DNA of 64,000 bases from Cavia porcellus. Its lineage: Eukaryota; Chordata; Mammalia; Rodentia; Caviidae. The translations under genes were made by a program, and so were the position numbers. Where the stretch lies: positions 266,001-330,000 of the forward strand of contig NW_026947638.1 of assembly GCF_034190915.1 (NCBI RefSeq), written 5' to 3'. Under the pieces are notes generated by a model, which was not told where the DNA came from, searched no databases, and saw only the letters and a program-made list of their open reading frames with translations. Shown here one piece after another: positions 47,705 through 58,895 of this stretch; within the stretch, counting starts at the first letter, position 1; the number at the start of each line of letters is the position of its first letter.

Positions 47705-48120
47705 TACCATTGAGAGCATGGGTTTTATGAATACTCAGACCTCAGTTCAAACCCTGAATTTTATATAGTTACAGTCAAGTTGATTTTGTCTTCTCTGGTA
47801 TTTCTGCTTTACAGAAGTAATATAGAATACACTGCAGACTCATGTAGGATACAATGAAATCGTGCATATCAAAAGGTAAGAAACATCAATTCCAGAACTA
47901 GGCTTCCTAGTTTTAAAATCTCCTTAGCCATTTCCTAGCTGCAGGACATCAAACCAGTTACTTAACCTCTCTGTACTATGGTTTTCCCAAAAGTAAATAG
48001 AGTACTAGTATTGACTTCAAGGGTTCTTGTAAAGACTGCAGTTACCTGATACAGGCACTTTAAACAAATAATACTTGTTCACACAGCAAGCAGTGCATGC
48101 ATGATAGTTATTTTTATTAT
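47705..48120 (+). mobile_element. MIR SINE copy or copies
   Basis: 47885-48118 shows ccatttcctagctgcaggacatcaaaccagttacttaacctctctgtactatggttttc, the conserved MIR core, and a trailing ataatacttg. 47705-47790 (gagcatgggttttatgaatactcagacctcagttcaaa) looks like the 5' part of a second MIR. Confidence 0.8.
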
Positions 48121-48471
48121 TACACAGAGCTCATAAAGAGTTAAAAATTTTGAAACATGTTAGCTGTCATGACCATATACAATATTACTCTCACTAATAT
48201 TTTTCAAAGAGATTTAGTGGTAAACAAAAAGAGAAGTTATTTGTTTCTCTTATAGCAGGAAGACCAAAGCATACTGTAGAGACAAATAGTACAGAAATAA
48301 AGCTCTGAAGACCTCAGTTTCTTTCTTTACAAAAAATACCTGAGAGTTTAAGGGACGTGAATTAAACCGGTATTTTGAATGAAGTTATAAGAATGTATTT
48401 CTTTAATTTTGAACACAGTGATATAAACACTTTTAAATTCCTTCCTTTTCTTGTAATACCCACTAGAATTT

Positions 48472-48549
48472 GGGGGTGGTATTGGGGATCAAACTCACAA
48501 CCTTGTGCTTCCAAGAAGACTTTATGCCGCTGAGCTAAATCCCCAGCCC
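48472..48549 (-). mobile_element. ID-like SINE
   Basis: tattggggatcaaactcacaaccttgtgcttcc, then tatgccgctgagctaaatccccagccccc. It is flanked by cccactaga(a/c)ttt at about 48460 and 48550, a 12-13 bp duplication with one mismatch. Confidence 0.9.
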
Positions 48550-48833
48550 CCCCACTAGACTTTATGCTCCCTTTTTATAGACCCATCTAGAATGTACCTC
48601 CTCAAAAAAATTTCATTCATGGAAATTTTTGAACAAAGTCAGGAAGAAAACATATAAAAATGGAAAAAGGTTACAGATAAGTAAAAGTTTGATTTTTAAC
48701 AGTTTTAACATTATATCTTTGGACTCTATCAATAATGTCTATGGGGGCATGATACTGATTAATGTTTATAGACCTACAGGAAAAGATGCCTAAATGCTGA
48801 GAAAAAAGTTACAAGAGAAATAAAATATATAGG

Positions 48834-48838
<5 letters not shown>

Positions 48839-48872
<34 letters not shown>
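48839..48872. repeat. (AAT)11 microsatellite
   Basis: Pure AAT trinucleotides. Confidence 0.95.
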
Positions 48873-48873
<1 letters not shown>

Positions 48874-48874
48874 C

Positions 48875-49288
48875 TGATAGTAAACTGTGGTGTCAACTTG
48901 AGTAAGAAATGCCTAGCAGGACAGCACAGCACAGTTACAGATGTGTCTTGGATGATGTACTTCCTCAAAAGGGAGACCCACCAGCCAAAAGGCTCATAGA
49001 AGGAAAAGGAAAAACAGGAGAAAGGCTTGCTATTTGCTTCTTGCCTTTGGAACATCAGTCTGTAGGCTTGCAGCACAGACTCTTCAGTGTTCCAGAGCCT
49101 CTTTTACCTGCCAACATGGACCCTTCAGCTTCCTGAGGTGCAGGGACTCTGCAGTGAGCTCCAGGCCTCAACTTTTGACTGGATGCTCTAGCTCTCCAGC
49201 ACCTACACAGCTTTTCTTCTACTCTGACTCTACAGGCAGCCACGGTAAGCCTCCCTTGTATATCCTTTATAGATCATATACATATATG

Positions 49289-49338
<50 letters not shown>

Positions 49339-49420
49339 AACATTTATATACTTTATATAAATATATAAAATATTAGAGAGATTAAGTCTGTTTCTCTAGC
49401 AAAGCCTAATTGATACAATA
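48875..49420 (+). mobile_element. LTR-like ancient element with internal TA/CA microsatellite
   Basis: Starts tgatagtaaactgtggtgtcaacttgag and ends ttaagtctgtttctctagcaaagcctaattgatacaa, a start/end pair seen in common mammalian LTR-like repeats. The microsatellite (TA)n at 49292-49325 with (CA)n to 49339 lies near its 3' end, where this repeat type often carries TA expansions. No reliable open frame. Confidence 0.5.
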
Positions 49421-49512
49421 AATAATTTTTATACTTTTATTTTTATATTTCCAGAGTAATTTACTATATCTTAGATACTAGGTATTAGGAAATAATTAAA
49501 AAGGAGAAGTAA

Positions 49513-49606
49513 GTGGGGCATGGTATATCTGGGAGGCCGTGACTGGAGGGTAACAAGTTGACGCCCATCCTGGGCAACTTAGCAAGACTCTGTCTCAAAA
49601 TAGAGC
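49513..49606 (+). mobile_element. B1-like SINE, diverged
   Basis: ggggcatggtatatctgggaggccgtgac, then catcctgggcaacttagcaagactctgtctcaaa. Confidence 0.75.
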
Positions 49607-49629
49607 AAAAACTCTGAGTTCAATCTAAA

Positions 49630-49770
49630 GGAAAGGGAAGGGAAGAAAAGGGAAAGGAAGGACACAGAGAAGGAGACCAGAAAAGAGGGGAAGAGCAGCA
49701 AAATGAGGGGAAGGGATGGGAGGCCAGGAGAGAGGAGAGGAGAAAGGAAGAAAGGAAAAGGGAAATTCAA
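49630..49770. repeat. Purine-rich GGAA/GAGG tract
   Basis: About 140 bp of nearly pure A/G following the B1-like element, with GGGAA, GGAGA and GAAAGG variants; probably an expanded SINE tail. Confidence 0.85.
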
Positions 49771-50144
49771 GACTTCATAAAACTTTTCCATTCTAATACA
49801 GTGTACCTAAAAAGCAACAGAAGTCAGGTACAGACAGCCAATAATTCCTACATTAAACATATACAACCTATCAATGTCTCCAAGTGAAATTAGTACTACT
49901 AATGCAGGGAGTTATTCCACAAAAATTACTGTACAGTTTAGCAATTCAGAAAGTAGTTGTATAAAATCATAATTATGGTATTAAATATTATTACACATTA
50001 GCCCTAAGAGAACATAAAATAGCTGCCTAACTGCCATATATTCTTTAAGCTTATGATTTTTATAAATTATACCTTGAGAAATAATTCCCCTAATCTCCTT
50101 TGTTTTATTATTCCATAATGACATCTCTCTTGGGAGAAAATTCT

Positions 50145-50241
50145 TTTTATTTGTTTATTTGTTGTTCTAATACTGGGGATTGAACTCACGACCTCACATA
50201 TATCAGGCAAGCATTTGAACTGCTGAGCTAAATTCTCAGCC
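50145..50241 (-). mobile_element. ID-like SINE
   Basis: tttgttgttctaatactggggattgaactcacgacctc, caggcaagcatttgaactgctgagctaaattctcagccc. Confidence 0.9.
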
Positions 50242-50435
50242 CAAAAGTTTTTGAAACATAAAATTAAAAACCTATTTTTATACCAATAGGATCTATAATT
50301 CTAGTGAAATGGAGCTCATTTGGACTTGTGTCTTTCCGGAGGGGCAGTTAGAAGAAAACAAAGGGAAAAAGATCTAGCATCATTATCACTTTAATATTGA
50401 ACCGTATGTTTCTATGTAGATTTATGTTAAAGAGA

Positions 50436-50486
<51 letters not shown>

Positions 50487-50510
50487 TTTTCTTTCTTTCT
50501 TTTGTCTTTT
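50436..50510. repeat. (CTTT)n microsatellite
   Basis: About 17 TTTC units with a single interruption, contiguous with the T-rich end of the adjacent minus-strand B1. Confidence 0.95.
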
Positions 50511-50514
50511 TAAG

Positions 50515-50661
50515 ATATGCTTTTTACGAACTGCTATGCAATTCTGACTGCTTGTGAGCTCACTACATTGTAGCCCAGGCTGGTGTCCAACTTGCAACAA
50601 TCCTCTGCCTCAGCTTCCCAATTGTTGAGATTACAGGAATGCACTACCATACCCAGCTCAA
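50515..50661 (-). mobile_element. B1 SINE
   Basis: Reverse-complement B1: cattgtagcccaggctggtgtccaacttgcaacaatcctctgcctcagcttccc, gattacaggaatgcactaccatacccagct. It includes the internal duplicated segment. Confidence 0.88.
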
Positions 50662-51466
50662 CAAGGACTATTCTTAAATGATCTTCCCTGTTGTATGCAA
50701 GGAAACTTGCTTTCCTCTCAATAACCATCGGTGATTATCAGAACGGAGGACCCAGCAGAATATGGGTCATGGGAAGGGGTAACAAACTAAGTTCAGATGC
50801 AACTATCATCACCAGCCCTTTGATCTTTCTGTAGCTTTCTATTCATTGAGATGAAGAGAGACTAAAGGAAAAGCAAACTCAACGCAAGTAAGGAACAGCT
50901 ACGATTCATTCAACATGCCAGGCAAGACAATATTTTCTTTCACTTGACCTTCCTAAGGTACAGGAGACAACTCTGTAACCTGGGTAGGATCAATTCCTTG
51001 CAGGAAGGATCCACAGCAAGAAACTCCTGAAGCCATGATTAGAGAACCCCAGAAATTTAAAATCTGAAGCCCAAATTGTTCCCATGTCACTATTTCCCTC
51101 TAGCAGAAGAATCACTGTTTACTGTCCAAAGACAATTCCCTTGTCTTTTGATTTTAAAAACATTTCACTACAAGAATATTCAAAACAACACAATAAGAGA
51201 AAAGCGTAACAACTCTTGTGTGTCCTGCATTCAGCTTCCCAAATGTGCCACCCTGTTTTTCTTCCCTTTTCGTGGTCCAGAAATATTTAAAAATATACCC
51301 TCGACATTTGAACTGAACTTCAGAATGTCTCTAACAAGTTACAATAAAAATATAACATTATCACATCTATAATTATCATTCTTTACTATCACTGGATGTC
51401 TAATTCCTCTTTGAAATTGCTGAGTGAGACAGAGAGTGTGTTTGTGTGTGAGAGAGAGGCGGGGGA

Positions 51467-51542
51467 GGTGCTAGCAACCAAATCTGGGGATGTCCACATG
51501 CTGGGTGAGCACTCTATCACTGACCTACACCTTCAGCACCAC
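51467..51542 (-). mobile_element. Possible ID-like SINE, decayed
   Basis: accaaatctggggatgtccacatgctgggtgagcactctatcactgacctacaccttcagcacc parallels the reverse complement of an ID-type SINE but is strongly altered. Confidence 0.5.
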
Positions 51543-51600
51543 TGATATCTTAAAAATGTCTTCTTTCTAAAAATTAACTTGAATCAAGAATCAAACAAGA

Positions 51601-51705
51601 GCCAGGTACAAACAAATGCTAGTAATTCCAGCACTTGGGAAGCTGAGGCATGAGGCCTGTCTTGAGTTCAAGGCCAGCTTGGACTGCATTGAGACTTTGT
51701 CTTAA
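51601..51705 (+). mobile_element. B1 SINE
   Basis: gccaggtacaaacaaatgctagtaattccagcacttgggaagctgaggca, caaggccagcttggactgcattgagactttgtct. A 15-bp duplication aagaatcaaacaaga lies at 51586-51600 and 51706-51720. Confidence 0.92.
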
Positions 51706-52461
51706 AAGAATCAAACAAGACCAACACATTATTCTAGCTGATATGCCTCAATGTTCAATAGCTCCTCCATCTCTCTTTTTTAAAATGGTATCTGTATGTT
51801 AAAGAAACGAAGCCACTTTTTCTATAGATCTTTTCTTATTTTTAATTTAGTATATAAATAATTTAGACTATAAAGTCCATAAAACATATTTCTTTGTCTC
51901 CTTTACAACTTGTACAGGACTATAGGCTTGACTAGGCTGGGACTCACCTTTTCTCAATGTTGTTTCAAGAATGTTCAGGTGATAGTGCCCCCCCTCTACT
52001 GCACTGTCAGCAGGCATTTACCATTTAGTGGTCTTCTACTAGTAAGAGCAGAAATTGTTTCTACATTCTCCATAATCTGAATTTCCACGAGTTATCAGAT
52101 ACCTTATATTGATGGAACTGTATAGGTTGTGATCAAGCTAATATGTTAATCAAGAATTGATGAGAGACAACTGATTATCACTCATCAAACAGAGAAACAC
52201 AGAAGAAATTTTTCCTCTGGGTGTAAAAAAGAGAAGTCAAAGATCTGGCTAGACATGGGGAGAACTGAGAATGAATGCAGGGTATTAAAAAACAGAATCC
52301 TACATAACTATTATAGTTCTAAAAGACATTTTACATGCCAGCACCAATGTTTCTAAACAAAGAAAATTCTAGAGTTCTTAATTTTTAACATTACTTCACC
52401 AAAACTGTCTTGTAAATCTTTCAAATTTTACTTCTTAAGTACCTTAAGAATGGTACTGATC

Positions 52462-52640
52462 TCTAAATCAAAGGTTCCAAACTTTGGTTGCAAAGTAAGT
52501 TTTCCTGAAAAACTTTTATCATACTGAGATCTTGGTTTCACTCAATCAATTCTAATTCAGCTGGTCTATGACAGGAACCACATATACAATGTTTTTTTAA
52601 AAAGTCTCAGAAGACGTGTAGTATGCAGCTATAATTGAGA
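52462..52640 (+). mobile_element. MER20-like hAT fossil
   Basis: aggttccaaactttgg near the start and attgagaacaac near the end match the terminal inverted repeats of MER20-type non-autonomous hAT elements; ctcaatcaattctaattcagctggtc and aaccac are internal landmarks. Confidence 0.65.
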
Positions 52641-52649
52641 ACAACTTTT

Positions 52650-52860
52650 TAAATAAGAGTACAATGATAACTACTATTTACTAAATATATGTGTCTGGCA
52701 TAACTGCTAGTACTTTATTTGAATTAGTTTCATTCTCTATTTCATAAATGAGAAAATGGAATAGTAAGGTGAACTGCCCAAGATCATACAGTTAATTCAT
52801 GGGCAGTTGGGATCCAAAACCCATCTTCTTACTACACAGTCTCCTAAGCATGAATCATGC
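52650..52860 (-). mobile_element. MIR SINE
   Basis: Reverse-complement MIR: ataactactatttactaaatat..., tttcataaatgagaaaatggaatagtaaggtgaactgcccaagatcatacag and gggatccaaaacccatcttcttactacac. Confidence 0.85.
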
Positions 52861-53143
52861 TTGTACTTCCTACTGTAAACAAAATGATCAATGGAAAACA
52901 CAAAGATAATTTCTTCCTTCTTTGTAGTACAGTAGCATCTTATGCAAAGGTACCAACATAACTTACTAGAAGTGTAAATAGACAACCTTCCTTTTACAAA
53001 AGATTCAAATTTGAGATTTCTACACTTCAATAATTTCTCACATACACCTCATGCAGCAGTTACTCAATGTTAAATGTGAAACTGCTTTAGTTTTGAAAAT
53101 TAAAGCAAAAATGTACTACAAATACACTTCTAAGAAATGTCTT

Positions 53144-53145
53144 AC
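53144..53145 (-). promoter_or_regulatory. Splice donor of the CUB exon
   Basis: Minus strand reads acagaaatag|gtaagac, matching the GTAAG consensus; the last exonic base starts the next Gly codon. Confidence 0.75.
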
Positions 53146-53373
53146 CTATTTCTGTTCTGCCAAGTCCAATTCCATTATAAATTCTCAAGTAATTAAAATG
53201 GCAAGAATCAGAATCTTCATTGTCAACATCACCCAATTTGACCCGGATTCATTCTCCCTTCTTGACACGGATCTCCCATTTGCAAACGGTACTGTTGTGA
53301 TAGGTCTGCGGGTAGTTTATAGATGCAAGAGTTCCACTTTCAGGGCCTAGTACAGTTTGTCCGCACCCATCAC
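53146..53373 (-). pseudogene. DCBLD2: DCBLD2-like CUB exon with internal stop
   Basis: A 228-bp exon (phase 1-1) on the minus strand, recognised from its translation as the first part of the CUB domain of DCBLD2 (ESDN/CLCP1), a neuropilin-like type I membrane receptor. After the split Gly codon come [20 protein letters not shown], a [10 protein letters not shown] segment, [15 protein letters not shown] and a TEI ending. The splice acceptor is a run of about 20 T plus aag (53374-53376 and up), and the donor is g/gtaaga from 53145. Codon 41 of the exon is TGA (53249-53251), where the family has Arg, consistent with CGA to TGA. Just downstream KLGDVDNED stands where KFGDFDIED is expected from the family. 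The intact splice sites and introns exclude a processed pseudogene. It is either an inactivated DCBLD2 locus, a duplicated unprocessed copy, or carries a base error; no other exon was found here. Confidence 0.85.
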
Positions 53374-53399
53374 CTTAAAAAAAAAAAAAAAAAAAAAAA
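53374..53399 (-). promoter_or_regulatory. Polypyrimidine tract and splice acceptor
   Basis: Read on the minus strand, T runs through about 23 bases, then aag just before the exon. The tract is the poly-A visible on the plus strand, so it is a strong acceptor and not a retroposon tail. Confidence 0.75.
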
Positions 53400-54505
53400 C
53401 AAAACAGGTGGGGTGATAAACTGTTCTTTCGTTTTAAACTTCTGAGTAATCAAGATTTTTAATGGTGATTTAAAAATACGCATGACCTCAGATATTTATA
53501 CCACCAGTATATCTTTACAGAAAATAAAATGACATAGCTCTTAGCATATCTAGTCACAATAGCCAAGAAAAATCAAGTCAGGTTCAAATAATGATTACTT
53601 ATATAATTTATAATGTCAAAGACCTTTACAATCTGACCATATCTTAAAACCCAACTTAGCAAAGAGTTACAAATATATAAATATCAAAATGGCCTAATAT
53701 TTAAAACAATACCAATTTAAACTATTTAAGATAACTAATATAAAAATGTGAGCAGCTGCACATTTTTTTAACAATCACAAGCTCCTAAAATCTCCTGTGA
53801 AGCAAGATTATTTCTTAATAGCAGTTAACATATGATAAAAATTAGGCAAACTATTGATTCTATTACAGATTACAAATCATTCCTCTTGAAAGTAGTTGAT
53901 TTTGAAGTTTAAGTTTATATTCTACTGAAATTTGACTGTTTTGTTGTTCCTTCTCTATTTTCTTCCTATAGAATAGAGAAAATAATTAGAAATTTAATAG
54001 CTTTTTAAAGATAAAGAAAAAATTACTTTTATATGATGGTTCTGACATTTGCTTCATTTTTCAGCACGTAAATACAAGAACTTAGATAACCAGCTTATTG
54101 TTTGTAAAAATGAAATATCTGCATCCCTCATTTTATTCACTGAGCATGCAGGAGGCATTGATTAAATGTTCATTTACAAGTTTCAGCTGTTACAACTGTA
54201 TTATTTAGCATTCATTAACAACACGATTCAAATTAATCCTTTTAATAGGATGACTAATGTATGACAATGGGATTCAAATGAATCCCTTTCTAACAGGATT
54301 GCAAACATATACTTTTAAAATAGAAGCATTTTCTTCCTTAAAAGTTATTTATAATCATGTTATAGGAATAGTACAGTATTTACACAAAAACTGTTATTAA
54401 ATTCGATGCTGCTGAGTTTTAACCTCACTATGAACACAACTCTAAGAGAATTTTCTTGATTTATTACTTTTAAAAGTACTCATATCACTTATTAGAACAG
54501 ATTAA
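53400..54505. other. Unannotated intron-like AT-rich DNA
   Basis: No further exon or repeat recognised. Two imperfect copies of attcaaat.aatcc.ttt.a.agga lie at about 54228 and 54271. Confidence 0.4.
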
Positions 54506-54506
54506 T

Positions 54507-54595
54507 TTTAAAAATTATACACATAAAAATTTTAACAAAAATTATACACCTAAAATTATATGCATAAAAATTATACACATAAAAATTTTACATAG
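54507..54595. repeat. AT-rich short tandem repeat
   Basis: Four imperfect copies of aaaattatacacataaaaattt-type units (about 20-25 bp). Confidence 0.75.
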
Positions 54596-54788
54596 TTTCT
54601 AGTAAGAAGTAGATAATAAATATTAATGGTATGAATAAGGAAATGTTATGAAAAATTAATTCCAAACTAGTCCCAACTTTAATGAAGAAACAAATCATGT
54701 AACTCTTATGTTAATACTTAGAAGTCATATCCTTAACTGACAAAGAATTTTTACCCTTGAGTTTGTATTAATATTCATCCCTTGTCTA

Positions 54789-54872
54789 TTTTTTTAATCA
54801 GGAATCAAACTCAGGACCTTGTGCTTTCCAGGCAAGCACTTATATTGCTGACCTATATTTCCAGCCACTCTC
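54789..54872 (-). mobile_element. ID-like SINE, diverged
   Basis: tttttttaatcaggaatcaaactcaggaccttgtgctttccaggcaagcacttatattgctgacctatatttccagcc. Confidence 0.88.
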
Positions 54873-55711
54873 CTGGCCTACATTTAAAGAGCAATACTAA
54901 ATATATGTGTGCTTGCTAGAAGTGTTATAATCTTTAAAAACCACTGGATAAATGAAATAACTCAAAATATTAGTGTGTTTTCTTTAGTAAACAAAAGCTA
55001 AGGCCGCTTTTAGAGTAACTGAAATGTTTATCCATAACTTTGCAACAGCAGATTGTTTAATGCATCACCCATAGCCAATTAGTCAACCCAAGGACATTTT
55101 AAAATGTGCTTTATGAAACAACACAGGTAGAGTGGTTAGAGTAATTTTAGATGTCTTTATGCTATTTGACCTTGAATAAATATAATGTTTCTTGTCCTTT
55201 ACACCATAAAGCATAAATTCTATATAAGTTAATAAACTGATAAAAACAGATCTTTTGCATATATGGTGATAAAGCAAACAATTAAAACAGAGCGGTCTTT
55301 CTTTAAGAATCTGTGTGGGGGGTGGAGGGCAGGAAGAGTCCACAAGGAATGTGCAAAGAATGTTCTAAAGTATGTGACAGAGTGCAGAGCTTTCTAGTCT
55401 TGCAAGAAAGATGATAAGCACTAAAAATCAAAGTTAAAAGTCAAGTATCTTGTCTACTGCTCTGGCCAAGTTGGAATATCTCCTATTTCAAAGAATACAG
55501 TATTTATTAAGTTCAACCTGACTAGATAAATAGCATAATTGTCACCTACTGATATGGAGTAAATACTTAGAATAATCTGGTTCAAAAGAAGTTTGTGCTT
55601 TCACTAGACCAGCTGCTTTGAATGTCTGTTATTCTGGAGAAATACATTTTATATTGTGACCCTGTAGATTTCCACATGGTTATTCTTGACCCACTAATGA
55701 CGTCCCACCTA

Positions 55712-55766
55712 GACTGAAAAATACAAGACTCACAACACACAACTGAAAAATACAAAACTCACAACT
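55712..55766. repeat. Two-copy direct repeat
   Basis: actgaaaaatacaa.actcacaac occurs twice about 29 bp apart. Confidence 0.7.
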
Positions 55767-55939
55767 CAAAGGCTAGAACATTAAATTCTCACATTAAGGA
55801 AAGACTTTGTCCTTTCACTTCTAAAGTAGCAATACGTTCCCATGCTATTTTTACAGTTATTGTACCAAAATTCTTCAAATATGATGAAATATTTAAAACT
55901 AAAAGCTGGAAAATATTCTTCATCAATAAATAACACACA

Positions 55940-56165
55940 GCAGTGTTCCTCAAACAGGAGGTTGAGATCCCACAGGCATGATCCTACCACTCACTTGGCA
56001 GTATCTAGAGACATTCTTAGCTGTCACAAATAGGGGGAGGCATGTTGCTGACATCTCATTGGAAAGGGTAAGAAGCTGCTAAAATATCTTAGTGAATGAA
56101 TAGTCTCCAGAACAAAGAATAATGGGACCTGCATATAAATAGCACTGAGTTTGGGAAGTGCTAAC
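55940..56165 (+). mobile_element. MER5A-like hAT-Charlie fossil
   Basis: gtgttcctcaaacaggaggttgagatc, ttggcagtatctagagacattcttagctgtcacaaatagggggagg, gctgctaaa, cagaacaaagaataatggg and a final gcactgagtttgggaa follow the MER5A consensus in order and spacing. Confidence 0.82.
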
Positions 56166-56431
56166 TTAGAGTCAAGGTTAGGAAATCTCAGGCTGAAAAT
56201 CTGCTTTAGTTCTTGGCTCAGTCTCATTTGGCCTAAAGGGTAATGCTCTTCTACTCACTAAGGATCAATGGAGAGAAAAGTTTTCTCCCAAAGGTCAGCA
56301 GTTATGGAAAAGTTTTGTGCTCACACTTCCCAATTTTAAAATAAGTAAATAGAACACTTCATTTTTCTTCAAGTTAAAGAAGAAAAATAATCCTTATTAG
56401 TCTTCAAATTTCAAATGATTTTCTCCCAGCA

Positions 56432-57480
56432 TCAAGAGCTTTTTTTTTAAAAGAGGGTAAAATTAAACAGAACAAAACATCATAAGAAAACAATTAAGAA
56501 ACACAGAATTTGAGGCAAGACCACCAGAGTTCTTCACTATCATATTGTCTCTTCGTTTCTTCCTAATAGTTGTCCATATCTTCACACACAGTGAATTCAT
56601 CCTGAACAAAACAGTACTAAACTGATCAGAACAGGATGATGAAGGCATTTTAGATCTTCAAGACCAGACAATAAGGAGGTCAACAGTGGCTGCCATAATG
56701 TCTCTCGTTCTTTTCAAAATAGCTGTCCATATCTTTACATATGTTGAAATTAAACAAAAGAAAACAGACTAACACCACTCTAGACAGAGAATAATAGTTT
56801 TGCTAGATTATATATCATGACACCATGGAATTAGCACTGGGTATCTTAGTGTCTCATTTTCTTCAGAGTATTTCATTACAACATACATTATAGAATCTAT
56901 TCTTGTAAACTGTTAGAAGTTCTACACATGCATGAATCTCTACATGTATACCTATTCTTTCAAAACAAGATAGCAACACAAATTCCTAGAAAAACATGAA
57001 ATGATAAAGACATATAAAACCACAATACTAGGTGATCTATAGTAGTTATTATGATGTCTCTTATTTTCAATAGAATTGTGTATATCATCAGGCATAATAT
57101 AACTGAACAGCACTACCTAGAAATGTTAATAAAAGCAAAACATTGGAAACATTATAGGACTTCAAAAGCAGTTAATAATCAAACCAAGGTGGTTTGATTA
57201 TTACATCTTGTCATCTTCAGAGTAATTGCCTCTGTTCTTAGACTTGATACTATCAAGCCTACCAAATTCAAATAAAATCAGTCAAGACAAAACAGCAGTC
57301 TAACAAACCAGATTCAAATAAGATCAGTCACAGGAAGACAGTGTAAGTAATACAGGGCTTCAAGTTAACAGGAAATTAACGATAGTTACCATATAATATA
57401 TCCTATTGCTTTGAGATAGCTGTCTGTGCCCTCAAATCTAGTATGAGTATAAACAGAGTGATAAGATTAATGTGGTTTTA
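56432..57480 (-). mobile_element. L1 3' end composed of ~150-bp modules
   Basis: Starts with a short T run, then modules beginning near 56545, 56699, 56850, 57054 and 57207 (spacings 154, 151, 204 and 153 bp) with core tgtctcttnttcttnnnaatagntgtccatatctt. No ORF2 is attached, so this is a 5'-truncated insertion. Two modules (56545-56850) are closely similar to 59031-59331. Confidence 0.75.
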
Positions 57481-57484
57481 AAAT

Positions 57485-58890
57485 CCTGATACAGTATTAA
57501 CAATGTCCTCTGCCTTCCTTTTTTAGACAATGCATCAAGAGTTTTTAACATAGGGAGAAAAGGGTATCAACAGGATCTGAAAAATTGATTAGTGTTTGGT
57601 GCTTGGAAGAATAATCATCTGTGACAAGGACACACTACCTACTTTTACTTACCATATTAAGGTAAGAAGTGACAAAAAACTATTACAAGTGGGAAACTAA
57701 CTTCCAAAATAGATGTCAAAGCTCTAGTTCTTACTCTCCCCAACCACCCCAACATGCCATCTCCTTTCCCAACCACATCTTCACCATCATCCCTGTTAAC
57801 TAATCTACCTTCTGTTCCTCCCTTACATGGATTCCACTTGAGTATAACTAATCATAAATGATAGAAAGCTCTTGGTGTAATTTTTGAATTGTATTTTTAT
57901 TCAGTGTAGAAAAATAGAAAAAAAAAAACACTGAAAGTTTGTCTTAGTGCTCTTTTGTTCAAATGCAGATTTACCTAGGGGATTACTCATAGAACACATG
58001 TTCACTTCCCTTGAACAGATGTTTTAAGCCACATACGAATTTTGATACTTTTCCAGGAAAAAAATGCAATGATTTTTAAAACTACTTAACCCTAGAGAAA
58101 ACGGAAAGAACATTAAATACATTCAAGTGCCAATCAAATAATACAACATGAAATGCAAACCTACTGTATTCTAGCTAAATTCCAAATTAAGTATTTTTAG
58201 GATAATGTTCTGATGATGATTCATGTGCCCCTCTAGCCACATTCATATTTTAGTAATACTATTACTAAGAAAGATGTATTACAGATTTTTAATCATATGA
58301 ACTCTGTGAGTGGCAAAAACACTTCCTTTCACAGCAGCCAACACAAATGCAGGAAGCTTATAAAAATATGTTGAAAAAGAAGAGCAATGTATCTTTCATC
58401 ATAATTGCAGAGAGCCTGAATCTTGTTTTTATCACTGTGACCTACTGAGTCTGCCATTATCCTCTAAATAAGTACTATTTCTAGATCTTGTAATACATCT
58501 GTGAGATCCTACAATAAAATAAAAAAAGGTGAAATATTTAGGAATAAAAGTTCAAAAACATGAGGCTGCAGCCATTAAATACTACATGCAATTTAACTGG
58601 ATACAGTGAAGTTATTGGTATATTATCTACTGCTGTGAATAATAAGGCAGAAGTTCTTTAACTGTGAGGTTTCTTAATTTGTGTCACTGCGTATCTCAAA
58701 CACATAATCAAACTAGTACTTTAATTTCACTTAATGTCCCCTTTTAATTTTCCTTTTACTGAAGTTAATTTTATGTGAAATTATAATGCAGTTGTTTTAG
58801 TTTACCTCTGATTAGCAGTCATATGGCACATCATTCTCTAGCCCTGTTATTTTTTGTTGTGGTAGTAGTGATAAAATATACAACCCAGAA
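57485..58890. other. Unannotated AT-rich DNA between two L1 3' ends
   Basis: Nothing recognised. A CT-rich stretch lies at 57718-57840. Confidence 0.4.
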
Positions 58891-58895
58891 ATTTT

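Noticed and set aside
49034..49360. 108-codon plus-strand frame
   Set aside because: It runs through an LTR-like repeat into a TA/CA microsatellite and has no domain.
53051..53350. 99-codon plus-strand frame
   Set aside because: It overlaps the minus-strand CUB exon, which has splice sites and family homology; the plus frame has none.
53376..53399. Poly-A tail of a processed pseudogene
   Set aside because: The adjacent coding sequence lies on the other strand, where this is the pyrimidine tract of an acceptor, and a splice donor follows the exon.
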